A stretch of DNA of 64,000 nt, from contig CM029114.1 of NCBI GenBank assembly GCA_016859345.1, positions 12,360,501 through 12,424,500 on the forward strand. Reading direction: 5' to 3'. The stretch is from Istiophorus platypterus. Lineage: Eukaryota; Chordata; Actinopteri; Istiophoriformes; Istiophoridae. The notes beneath the pieces were generated by a model. It saw nothing but the letters and a program-made list of their open reading frames with translations. It had not been told where the DNA came from and searched no databases. Within the stretch, counting starts at the first letter, position 1; the number at the start of each line of letters is the position of its first letter. Shown here one piece after another: positions 49,901 through 61,105 of the stretch. The translations under genes and the position numbers were made by a program.

Positions 49901-50614
49901 TCACTCATCCTTAGATTTCCCGAGCCTTTTTTGCTGAAATAAAACCCTTTTCCTCAGACCCTAATCAATTCAAAACATAAAGCTGTGTCTAAGCTACTGT
50001 TACTTAAATGTTGCTTCTTTTATTCATTCAGGAAATAACCAACTCAGTGAAAGTTGTCTGTTTCAAGGCTTTTATGCATAAATCAATTTTAAATCTTTGC
50101 TCAACTGCCTGCAAAGGATTATGCAATCCGATGCAACATTTTCCTGACAGACAAATCATAGAATGAGGTCTCCAACAAGCTCGTACAGCCCTCTCTTCCG
50201 CCAAGACTAAGGAGTCATAACCGAACAAGTATTTTTTATCGTCCCATGTAACTGTGTGTAAACGTGTGGTCTTATTGTTTGGAAAAGATAGGTGCCTCAG
50301 TGTCTGTGGATACTATTCATCTCAGGCATAAATGTTTATGTTTAACATGTGAACAAGCTACAGTTTTTGCAACACTTCATAATAAAGTACATGCTTCTAG
50401 ATAAATGCTGCATATTAAGAAAGAGCAACCAGCAAAGCTTAAAAATTCCAACATGGGAAATAGAATTCAAAAAATTTATGGAAAGGTGTCATCGTAGGTC
50501 ATATTATAGATGCACACAACTCTAATCTGATTTCCAGTTTTTAATAAAATGTTCAAACTTAATGCCTGTATTAAGTATACTTATATATACTTTGGTATAC
50601 TTTGGTATTCACAT
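49901..50614. other. No gene seen
   Basis: AT-rich. A short tandem duplication TATACTTTGG lies at about 50586-50605, just left of the hAT-like element. Confidence 0.5.
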
Positions 50615-50894
50615 TAGTGCTAAAACAATTAATTAAATAGTTGGTTAATGGCCAACTATTTTGATAGGTTATTAATCATATCAGTCATTTATAAAGCAAA
50701 AATAATAAAAATTTTCTGCTTCTCTGGTTTTCTGGTCCTGGGTTTTAGGACTGACTGAAATCACTGCCTTAGAATCTGGAAAACTGAATATTTTTTTGCT
50801 CTTTTCTGGCATTTTATTGAATAATAAAGTAATTGATGAACTTAACAAATAATCAACATCAATGATTATAACAATAATTAGTTGCATAAGCCCT
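50615..50894 (+). mobile_element. hAT-like miniature element, internally shortened copy
   Basis: The left end AGTGCTAAAACAATTAATTA and the right end ATAATTAGTTGCATAAGCCC match the termini of the 20436-20802 copy. Internal landmarks are AATAGTTGG, CCAACTATTTTGATAGG, GTCATTTATAAAGCAAAAAT, TTTCTGGTCCTGGG, CTGGAAAACTGAATA and TTTCTGGCATTTTATTG. At 280 bp it is shorter than the 367-bp copy, consistent with an internal deletion. It has no coding capacity. The minus-strand frame 50681-50899 is a shadow of the repeat. Confidence 0.78.
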
Positions 50895-52884
50895 ATCAAC
50901 CTCAGAAATCATATATTATGAACTGCATTTAACGCAATCACACAGTCATGTGGATAGAATTTAATTATACTTCCAATTCGAAACAACCCAGAGCTGCAAA
51001 CATATGACCCTTGCATTGTGCAGCTATAAATAGAATATAAATGGATAGAAAGAATAATTCGAATTCAACTACTATAACCTGGTTGCTTTGGCCAAAATGC
51101 TGTAAACTTATTATCTATTGGCATAAAATATCAATCAATACTGATATAATAGAGACAGCAAACCATAATGCTCTAATGGAGAGAACTTTACAACAAACTC
51201 CTATGAGGCCAAGGAAATATAAGCCAAAATAGCTTTTATTCTAAGAAATCCACCCTTAATCCAAGGATCAAAAACACTTATCTAAAGATAGACGCTTAAC
51301 ATTGAAAGTTACTACCGCAATAATCCATCACTCTTCTAGTGTTTCTTTTCTGTGTACTGTAGGTTGACCTCGACTTAGTTTTCTTTTGTAATGTATTTCG
51401 TTTAGAATCTTACTTAAAACCATTTTTTCTATGCAGAGCTGTACCCATACATACATGGCCGCAGCAGTTAGTAACTCTTCCATCTTTATGCCACCCACAG
51501 CCAAATATTTGATTCAGCATACAGCTAATTCTGACTCGATGTATGGTTTATGTGTGACATATCTTGGTCTTATGAAAACTACTTTTGCATGCCTAAATAA
51601 CATGTGATTTCAAGGCCTCTCAAAGTCTCATATAGTATATCTTTAATGTTTGTAAATCAAAGTGTTTCTATTTTTTTTCTGAATTATAAGGATCGTAACT
51701 GTTTGCTTAGTATACGAAACAAGTTTGACGAAGTCTTGTATCATTGCTCAGGCATATGGTTTCTCATTATAATCGACAGTTATTTATGAAAGCAAATGTA
51801 GTTAGTCATATAGAAACCGTGAAGAACAAATACAAAATTAATGTGCATAGCAGCAATGAGGAGAGTAATATATCTCCCATCAAAGTGGAACATCACATTT
51901 TTTTATTTTCTCAGCCTTCAAAAGAAATAATTGAAAAATGATTTCATGTCTACCCAGTACAATATATGAATATTCTCAATAACACTACTGTCATTACAAA
52001 CACAATTGCAGGTTTTTTAATATACTACTATTTCCTAATAGACTCATGACCAGACTCTGACCAGCTTTTTGACTTTAAGGTGAGTTAGTTGCTTGTGCTG
52101 TTACATTGGAATTGCTAGATATGTGATAAATTAACAATATATATCATTATTATTACTTCCTTATTAACAGCACATTTATTTCATAAATGAATTCAAGCTG
52201 ACTGAATTTTTATTGCTGTGGAAATGATCATATTGACAATCACACGTTCCAAAAATTATATCAAAATACAGTGAACTAAAACAGAGCAAGCAGTGTTAAA
52301 GCCACTTGATAGCTGTCAGTCTTCATGTTGGCTGCTGAGGGAGTTCATATTTCAGTTTCACTGAGTTTTCACTGACTGAAAGGAAAGGGTGCTGCTCTTA
52401 ATACTCCACGGGTCTAGATTCAGACCCATCAAGAGGGGCGACCTTAAAATATTGAAGCATTACAGTTAGAGGGAGTTTTAATCAGTACAGTCCAAAAGTC
52501 TACTGAGCTCTTACACTGTATGAATACTCTCTTGTTGTACATACTTTTACCTGACCAGTGATCTTTCTAGGCTTGTAGTGACCACTAAAATGTTGATATT
52601 GATCATGGAGACCCAGGAAGAATCTCAGTTTCTCAGTTAAAAGCACCAGAATGTATTTAGTGTATTTGCTGCTATCATGCCAAAGTGATTTTGGAATCAA
52701 TATAAAAAAAGAAAATGTATGTTTAGGTCAGGTTGAGGGGGCGATGGAGACTGGAGTGTCATGAGGCCAGATGTACCATAATAGACAGGACCAGAACCAG
52801 GAGTATTAAATACATAACTGCAATTCAGAAATAGATTTAATTTTATTTTTTTGTTGCTTGTCCACTCTGTGTTGGTGAAAGGGT
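50895..52884. other. No gene seen
   Basis: AT-rich. At 52390-52450 GGTGCTGCTCTTAATACTCC and GGTCTAGATTCAGACC hold a short inverted repeat but do not form a recognisable tRNA or SINE. Small frames are not recognised. Confidence 0.5.
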
Positions 52885-53030
52885 AAACACTGTTCTCATG
52901 ACCGTTGATTAATCTGCGTATTAATCCATTAATCTATGAATAAGTTTGTCTGTAAAATGTTAGAAAATGTGGGACTGCCCCCCCCCATAGATATCTCACT
53001 TTAAAAGCACAGAAAAAAAATAAACTATAC
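52885..53030 (-). mobile_element. hAT-like miniature element, one half of a split copy
   Basis: GACCGTTGATTAATCTGCG, TTAATCCATTAATCTATG and GTCTGTAAAATGTTAGAAAA match the right half of the family, read in reverse. ATAGATATCTCACTTTAAAA probably continues it. The outermost bases of the terminus are decayed, and a C-run (52978-52986) sits inside. Similarity then stops, to resume in the same orientation at 53904. Confidence 0.7.
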
Positions 53031-53903
53031 CAGCAGATTTTGACCCTATAGCTGTCTAGGGATACGGGAAGCAAGATACAGCCGCTGGTGTTGGGCAAGC
53101 ACTACCACTTATTGTTAAGATTGCTGGTAAATACAAATTCAGCAAAAATCTGAGCTTCATTTTGATATCAGAATACAATTGATCAGAAGAAAACAGAGCC
53201 AGGTAAAATGACAAACAAAGGAAATGGGCAGTGAGAGGTGCATAACCATAAAACAAACAAAACCCAACACTCTTTCTAACTCAAACATAAAAACACTGGC
53301 TTACTATAGCTGAAAAACAGCTGAAAGAAACGACAATAAAGTCCTAGCTGAGTGCAGTAATCTGACCAGCCCAAACTGAAATGCAATCTAGCAGCCATCC
53401 ATAAATCCTACTGTAACATAAGCAATTCAATCTCCTACGTGAATGTGCATAATCAAAAGTGATATGAAAATAAAGAGTAACTAAGCCTAGTGCCCAGGAA
53501 AAGGTATTGTCTCCAAAACACGTTAACCCTATTACACAAAACTGAGATCAAGGTAGACCATCCAGGTCACTACAAATAGGGTCACATGCTTCCTAAGAGA
53601 CACAGCAGCAGACTGTTCACGTAAAATCACAGCCCCCGCCTTTTGCCTGAAACCGGCATTTTTCATCTGACGGAGGTTCAGGCTGGCTGATGATTGGTGG
53701 ATGCACGTGGAGGAATCGAGACACGTGAAGAGAGTGGACCATCTGAGGACGAAGCTTACTAGGGGGGCACGAACACAGGAGGACAGTATGGAGGCACGGC
53801 TTGCAGAAATCCCTCCAGAGGAGCTGAGGGCACCATAATTCAAGAGAGAAAAGCACTAGCACCACAGTATAAATGATACAATATAATTGGATATAATTGG
53901 ATG
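53031..53903. other. Unidentified insert between two halves of a hAT-like copy
   Basis: About 870 bp with no similarity to the element that flanks it. The left 500 bp are AT-rich. From about 53620 to 53840 the GC content is clearly higher, with several CpG sites. Two overlapping minus-strand frames (53532-53843, 103 codons; 53617-53865, 82 codons) arise from this GC-richer part and give Ser/Cys/Leu-rich products I do not recognise. It may be a second mobile element, host DNA caught between two unrelated copies, or a small CpG-rich element. GATATAATTGGATATAATTGG near 53878 is a short tandem duplication at the right junction. Confidence 0.4.
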
Positions 53904-53949
53904 TCAGATGATTAATCAGTTAATCAACTTATCATTTAGCTGCAGCTCA
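53904..53949 (-). mobile_element. hAT-like miniature element, terminal piece of a split copy
   Basis: GTCAGATGATTAATCAGTTA and ATCATTTAGCTGCAGCTCA match the other terminus of the family in the same orientation as the 52885-53030 piece. Only about 45 bp are left. Confidence 0.55.
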
Positions 53950-56900
53950 ATCTAAATTCTTATTTGCATCTTTCTTAATGAAATGACTGCTAAGAAAATG
54001 CAAGCGCCTAAGAGAGAGTTTGTTAGGGCAGGTAAATATGTGGATATCCTCCCAGAATAACATCCATCAATTTAACTGGACTGCAGGTAAGAGTAGACTT
54101 CCTGATCAGGTGCAGTACTCACAGATACTATGACATTCATGTTACAGCTATTTGCTAACATCTTTAAAAAAGCCTTCACAATGAGTTTCCAAATTTAGGA
54201 TTGCTCACTGAGAATAAATCAAGGCCTAATGCTTAGGGCTCAACAAAATGATTGAAACTTGAATTTCCAACATACTACCAATGTTACCTGAATAAATTTG
54301 CAAAAAGCAATCATGCATGAACCCTCAGAGAGACTCTGGAATTGTATAGAACCAACTTATATCACACCATATTATCTCAATATGAGGTACTTCTCTCTGC
54401 CTTCTGTAGGCAGATTGCAGCGCATTTACTAAGCCCTCATCCCAACCACTTCCACTTTCTTATTGCTACGTGGACCAGCCCTTAAGTAATCACACACCTA
54501 TGCTTCTATCTATATTCATACACACACTTACAACAAACATCTTCACATGTGCACAGACACATGCTATAGCGCTTGATAGCCTAAAATGCCATTAATGTTA
54601 AATATAGTAGAGTCGTATTGAACAGCAGGGCTGCAGATGAACCATAGATACGTTGCTGTACAGAAGGCAGACATTTTTATCTCCCGAAGGCACTGAAAAT
54701 TAAAGTCCTTGGAACGTCTCCATAAAATAGCAAGATATGTTGCCTTGCTACAAATGTATTGGAAAAAATTGCTATTTTTAATTACCCGGGACACTGAGAG
54801 GGAAAGTGGAAACAGAGAAGCTCTAGTTTAGAGGCAAAAAGGTACATACATGTGCACCTATACCTATTGCATGTTTGATAGAGACCTTGGTTGTGACTGC
54901 TGATGTGGAGAAGCTAATCAGCACTTTACTCTTGTGTTAAAATAGCCTGTTAGCAGGTATAAGAGGCAGGCATGTGTGCTAAGTTACACTAACTGGTGGA
55001 TATGACTTGGGCTCATACTGTATGGTAAAACATCACTTTGTGGACCAACAGTGCCTTGCAGCCTTCCTTTGTGTCACTTCACTACTATGCAAATGGTATC
55101 CATTTTCCTGTACCTGCATTTCTCTGTTGAGAGCATAGTGATCCCCTCTGCATACGGTTTGTGGTTAGGAATTTAAATTTTAATGCAACGCTGCAAGGTA
55201 TATTAACAATTATGCAAATATATAAGAATACCTGATAGGATTTTCCAGCTATTCTTGAGTGCAGGGCACATGAGTAAAATGTGTTCATGCAATTTCAGCA
55301 TGTGGGGAATTGAGGGAAATAAAAGCACTTATGGAAATAATATACCGTACCATAAACCATATTACACAGGGAATACCAGAAGGTTAATTTATATTAGGAT
55401 CATCAATATAAAAAGGGATATCTGAAGGTGTGTGTTCAAGTAGAGCAGGAGTGTTATTTAATGAAAAGAAACAATAGCAATAAAAACAGTAAACCAATAA
55501 AAAAATAAAATCAGGGATATAGTATAGAAAAGAAATCATTATTGGTTGGCATGTTTGCTTATGCAATTGCCATAAACAATGTGATAATATAAATAGTGTA
55601 TGCGATAATACAAATAATTCGAATTCCCATAGCCAAAGGTGAAATCACAAAATTGCTTGTTTTGTCCTGTCAGTAGTGCAAAATCAATTAATTTATTCTG
55701 GTATAAAACACAGGAAAGCAAAAAAAAAAAAAAATTTGTGTGTGTAGAACCTAAAAAAAAAAATATCTATCACAAATTATACCACTTTTCTTTTATTTTT
55801 TTTTATTTATATTAAAATTTTTTTGTTGTTCAAAGGAAAAAAAAATATCAAAAATATCAAATATAGAAAATTCTCCTTTTCATCTCAGCTGGCTGAAGGG
55901 ACGTGTTGCTGCTGGGAGTGAATGTGTTGCACATAGGAAACTAGAGACAAAGCAAACAAACTTTCCCTGTAACTACAAGTAGTTGCTTACATGCTGTGTA
56001 ATTTGCTGCAATTAGTTATCTGGCCTGAAAACTGATGGTATTAGTGCAGTCTTCCCCAGTTAATATTTGTTTGGTTTCTGGATTAATAAGCTAAGGTGCA
56101 GGACAAAACGTGTTCAGGTCTTTCAGTTAAAAAAGGCTTTAGCAGGAAAGCTAATTTTGATTGCTGTAGAGCACCTACAGCTCTTGTGTTGTGTAGCAGG
56201 CTGCTATCTAGCTCAATGCGACTGTCTGCCCTGACTATGATACAACACTGACGTTTATGCAAGATTTGATTGGCTGTAGAGAAATAGGGTTTCCATCTAG
56301 GTGGACAGAGACAAAAAAGTATTCCATCGAAATAAAGCGTAACTATGGGCCGCCATTTTGAAACCAGTCCCCTTTGATTCTCTAAGATGAAGATGCCCCT
56401 GATATTGCTTATGGTTTTACTTCTTTCCATAATCCAATCTTTTTTGTACTTAACTCTTGTCTTTTTTACATTTAAGTTCTGACCTATACATACACCACAA
56501 CAACACGTTGTTTGATATGTATTTTCTTTGAGTTTGCCATTTTTCTGAAATTACACATGATGATTTTTTTTACTATAAATTTGAAATAATGGATCTATGT
56601 TTTGATATGTATTGATTTATTTGTATTTAAAAAAATATCAATAAAAAATAACATACTCAAAATGGAATCACTTTCCTTCCACACTCTCCTCAGGAAAATT
56701 GAGGAGTTATTCACCAAATTTCAATTTTGATCATAATTTATGAGCTTAATCAAAGTTTTCTTTCAGACATTCATAGATGTATATGAGCCTCTATGAAGCC
56801 ACATGGGGACTTGTTTATTTGATATACAAATTCTGTTGTCTTGTTCAATCAATTGTTAGCTTGAAAATACAAGAGAAAACATTGCTTCAAAGCACTTATG

Positions 56901-58165
56901 CCATATTACCCAACCAAGGTTTTCACCCTAATAAAGCCAACCCACCTTATCAGGGCAATCAATTTGTTGCAGCTTGCTCAGAAAGATCAATAACTGGTTT
57001 AGATGCAAAGTGCCACCTACCAGTTATGCTGCCTGTATATTTATTTTGACAGTTAATAAAACTGACAGTTCAGCTAATTTGGGGAAAAATGAAATTATAT
57101 GTACAGTAGCTCATCCCAAAATGAGGAACTGGGTGCTGTTTCAAGTTCTTACCTGTATCCTTCATTACTTTTTTTGGCTCTAAACCTATCTTGACACTGT
57201 GGGTATGTACTTGCAATGATAAACAGTTGAAATATATTTGGAAGCTTGCGTATATAGTACAGTATATCTCAATTTATATATTTTTGTATCCATACTAGAT
57301 ACAAAACCTCAAGTTTTCCCTCCGGTTCATTATGAGTCATTGTAAGATCAACACACTTATAGGATTTATACGTGTTTTAATAAAATGATTTGTACTAATT
57401 GGTTAATTTCTACAGTCAAGCAATTGTTACCTGTATATTGTATAGAAATTCAGTGAGAAATGTGAAAACGATTCTCTATTCCCTTTAAAATGTGTACATT
57501 TACTCATTTTACATGTATAAGTAGCGTAGTATTCATTGTAATTCAGAGCAGTGTTTTATCTCCTGCTATGCTTCTGCACAGTATATCTATACTTTCAGAA
57601 AGAAACTCATGTGTAAGTTGGCTATTTCTTTGAAAGCTGTATCAGATGTCTTCACCATGAAAACGAGCTCAACTTTATCTGAAATACTTTAACTTTGTAT
57701 TTTGAAGATAATAAATGTAGACAGAAATTTAGCATAACTCTTTGTAGCCCATACAGATTAGATACAGTACAGCACTGAAAAAAAATCACCACTGATTATA
57801 ACACCTCCACAGTGGCTGATGTTTTAAAGTAGGATATTCAAAAGAAACAGCCACTGTGTCAGAATCTTACTGCTCATCCAATATCCAATACTAGGCTGTT
57901 ATACTGTAAGTCCTGGAAGATGCAGGCTGGATGCATTTTTATTGCGAGGAAATATGCAGTATGCGCTCTTTGCTCTTGTCAACTTGTCATGAATATCTGA
58001 AAACCGTTTCAGCAAAGCCTCATCACCAAAAAAACAAAAATCAAAAAAAACAACTAGATACTTCAAGTGATTGGTGTTTTGACTGTCAAGCAATGTCTGT
58101 TGTTTATCAAGTTATATCCTGTTGTAAAACAACTTAAATGCAGGATCCAAAAGGAGTGACAAAGG
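53950..58165. other. No gene seen; low-complexity A/T stretch inside
   Basis: 55719-55870 is a low-complexity block of A- and T-runs. The 115-codon minus-strand frame 56083-56430 is one of the longest in the window. It lacks recognisable domains, although its DNA (CCGCCATTTTGAAACC and neighbours) is a little GC-richer than the rest. Other frames (for example 56777-57049) are not recognised. Confidence 0.45.
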
Positions 58166-58240
58166 AAGTACTCGGATAGTCTACTTAAATAAAAGTATCA
58201 ATACAGGAAAGCAAAGTACTCCATTACATGTTTAAAAGTC
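58166..58240 (+). repeat. Fragment of an abundant fish dispersed repeat
   Basis: GAAGTACTCGGATAGTCTAC, TTAAATAAAAGTATCAATAC, AAGTACTCCATTACATG and TTTAAAAGTC follow the order of a very common fish repeat normally read as 'aagtactcagat..tttacttaagtaaaagtagcaatac...aaatactccattacaagtaaaagtcc'. The class of the family is not settled by this short fragment. Confidence 0.75.
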
Positions 58241-60182
58241 ATAAGCAGTGCTTCACATTAAAAGGTTTAAAGGCACAGTTAGGAAGAAATTATTTTATTC
58301 TATATACTTTTTAATTAGTAGAGACCAGAGCTTTATGACAAATGTTTGTGTCTCCCTATATTTCCTGTGTGGAACTTTCCTGACTTTGTTAAAACTGTGT
58401 CTGTAAAGCGCAATATCAAAGAGAAGCAATTCACAGAGTGATATAACGGTATCCTTTCATCAAATGTCATCATCAAATTGCAGCTTGCAGAAAATTAACT
58501 TTACTGAAAATTAATACTGATCATTGATTGATAAATAACTGCTAAATAATAAATTACTAATTCATCACTACACATACTAATATAAGTAACTGAAGTAATA
58601 GGAAAAAGAGCAGCCGTTTTTCCTGATTTTTGATTCAACTGAAAATGCACTGGGACATTTGTTCCTTCTTTTCCTTTGTATCATTGTGCCATTTTTTTCT
58701 AAAAGACCAGGAAAAAGCTTCAAAAATTATAAAACCATCACATGTTCTACTTCTCTCCAAACCTGCCTACTTTAACAAGCAAGTCTAAAATTGGAGCACA
58801 TTCCTGCCTAACTGCATTCAGGTCCAAATCTGAAAAGGACTGGCATATGCAATGGGCCTCGAGGGACTCTCTTTCAGCCCTGGCTACCTGAATAGGTGCA
58901 GAACCCGCTTGGCTCTCACAGTGTCCAAATTAGCACATACACACACTCATGTCTCCAGCAGAGAATGAGTGAAACAGCATTGTTATGCATTACTTAAATT
59001 AAGTATTGTGTTAGAGTGACCAGCCTCTGGGCCAATCAGAGAAAAAGAAGAGGGGTTAGGGAGAGATAGTTAGAGATAGTGAAAAATAGAGTGCCATCAC
59101 TCTATTTTATAAGGAATCAAGGGTCAAATGGAAAGAGGCATAAAGAAACATAGAGAAAAATTAGGACTGAAGAAGAAGGGGGGAAAGTGACTCTATTATT
59201 TGGTTTGGGTTTGTGATATTGCAGATTGAATTTTTCCTTTTGAAATGAATTCAACTAAATGTCCCAGGATCCAAACAAGGGTTTTCCTTACCATTATAAG
59301 ATTTAGGCTGAGCACATAAACCGAATGCCTGGAAAAAAACTATGCCGAGAGTTTTCTACTGCTCTGGAGAGAAAGGCCACCATATTGGCCTTAATATAAG
59401 ACCAAAACATTTAGTCAAAATCAGGTTTAACAAGCAGGGCTTGTCTTATATTTTAGGACTAAACAATTAAATGTTAATCTATTATAACTGCTTGTTTGTT
59501 TGTTTTTTTAATAGAGAGGGCACCACTGGAGTCTTTAATAGAGTACTACATTATAGGGTATTTGTAGCAATATTATGTTGCTAGGCCAGTGAATGTTTTC
59601 GAGTCTGTCTGTAGGGAGTCTTTCTGAGAGAATCGGCTTCAGAAGTGTTTGATTAGTCAGGTTTAACCTACAGGAGTTTCTGAAGACCGGCGTAATATGT
59701 TGTGCTGCCACAGAGGAAATAAATACACGACAAGTGAAAACAAAGGAGACAATCTGTCATACAGCCAAGAAACACATCTTTCAAAGACGATGAGCTCAAA
59801 AAGAAAATCTGAAAAATGTTAACTGCCACATCAAATAATTAAACGAGAGGAATAATTGAGAGAGGGAATCGACTTACTACAGTAACTCAGTCAGCTGAGT
59901 AGTAACAACTGGGAAACTGAACTGCCAAAATTTTGGAAGAATCCAAACACTGTTATATTGGCAAATGGCTATGGGAGGATGAGTTAAAATTCATAAACTG
60001 TAGATCGTTTCTACCCACGTTATTTTGTATGGTGCACAGTTTAATTACTCGCACAAAAATGTGAAGGATTACTCTAGGAAATCCTGTGGAAAACCAAAGA
60101 AAGTAAATGTGAGATCACCAATTAAACTTGCCATGCATTTAGGTATTGTGTGACTTCTGCAAAGTAAAACACTGCATGTGTC
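58241..60182. other. No gene seen
   Basis: AT-rich, with a purine-rich patch at about 59125-59190 and a tandem GAGATAGTTAGAGATAGT at about 59063. No coding signal or known repeat. Confidence 0.5.
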
Positions 60183-60593
60183 TTGTGTGAGCTGAGCCTT
60201 GAGATGATAATAATTTTTAGGCTTGGAGACTATATCAGTCACACATATCCTTGGGGAGGGAAGTTGGGCCAGGCGCAACGCGAGCATTGCTTTGGGACTC
60301 CCACCGCCTCCCAAGATTCAACACTAATGTCCCTTGGTGCACCTCTTCCTCATTTATCATACTATCAAGTGACCAATATTAGAGTATATTTGAAAAGCTC
60401 TGGAGAAAAAAAAACTCTTGGGAATTTCTGTGGGGATGGAAGCAAAAGGTGTTCAGTAAGAAATCAAATAATTTCTTCTCCATTAATAGAATGGCTTAAT
60501 GTGAGTTTGTCTGAAATTATTTTAGTGTTGATAGGAGTTGGATCAATCATGTTTGACAAATTTCTCAGATCCCTGGGTACAAAATGGCCTTAA
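60183..60593 (+). other. Longest open frame in the window (136 codons), unrecognised
   Basis: The frame starts with MCELSLEMIIIFRLGDY and ends with FDKFLRSLGTKWP. A hydrophobic stretch, VSLSEIILVLIGVGSIMF, near residues 107-124 could be a membrane helix. No family is recognised, codon use shows no clear coding bias, and a 136-codon frame is within chance for 64 kb. A minus-strand frame overlaps it. Most probably not a gene. Confidence 0.12.
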
Positions 60594-61003
60594 TAAAAAT
60601 TTTAACCACTAAATATTTTTCAGGATCCATTGATCACATTATTACATTCTGATGTGAATTCTGTTGCTAAGCAATAAGTGAAAGACATAATGTAACTAAA
60701 AAAAATAAATATTAACAACCTAATTACTATGCGGAGGAAAACTTGTTGCCTGGCAATTGTGTATTTGGCACAAACAATGATAAACTTTTAAGTTGGGTGA
60801 AATCAATAAAAATTCAGTCATGCTGTTGCAAACTTTAAAGCTTGGATTTGAAACATCTCTGCCCCTAGCAGTAAGAAGAGCTCTACATGGGGAAATGGTT
60901 GTGAAGCTTCCCGCTTATTTCAAAACTTGGATAATGCCCCAGTTGGCAAAGTGGGATGGATACTGTTTGGTTTTGTGCTTAATTCTGAAGCATGAAAACT
61001 GCT
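60594..61003. other. No gene seen
   Basis: AT-rich, unrecognised. Confidence 0.5.
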
Positions 61004-61105
61004 AGTACTACTTCTGCTGCTACTACTACTACTACTACCACAAAAACTACTACTACTACTACTAATAATAATAATAATAATAATAATAATGATAATAATA
61101 ATAAG
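61004..61105 (+). repeat. Compound (CTG)/(CTA)n-(ATA)n trinucleotide tract
   Basis: Short GCTGCT units pass into about six CTA units, an ACCACAAAAA interruption, about six more CTA units, and then about 14 AAT units with one GAT variant. A clean stepwise change of unit suggests successive point mutations that spread by slippage. Confidence 0.93.

Noticed and set aside
52390..52450. GGTCTAGATTCAGACC-like inverted repeat suggesting a tRNA-like fold
   Set aside because: No acceptor stem or anticodon arm can be drawn around it.
56083..56430. 115-codon minus-strand frame as a possible gene
   Set aside because: No domain, signal peptide or splice context. The length is within chance for this window. 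Kept only as a remark.
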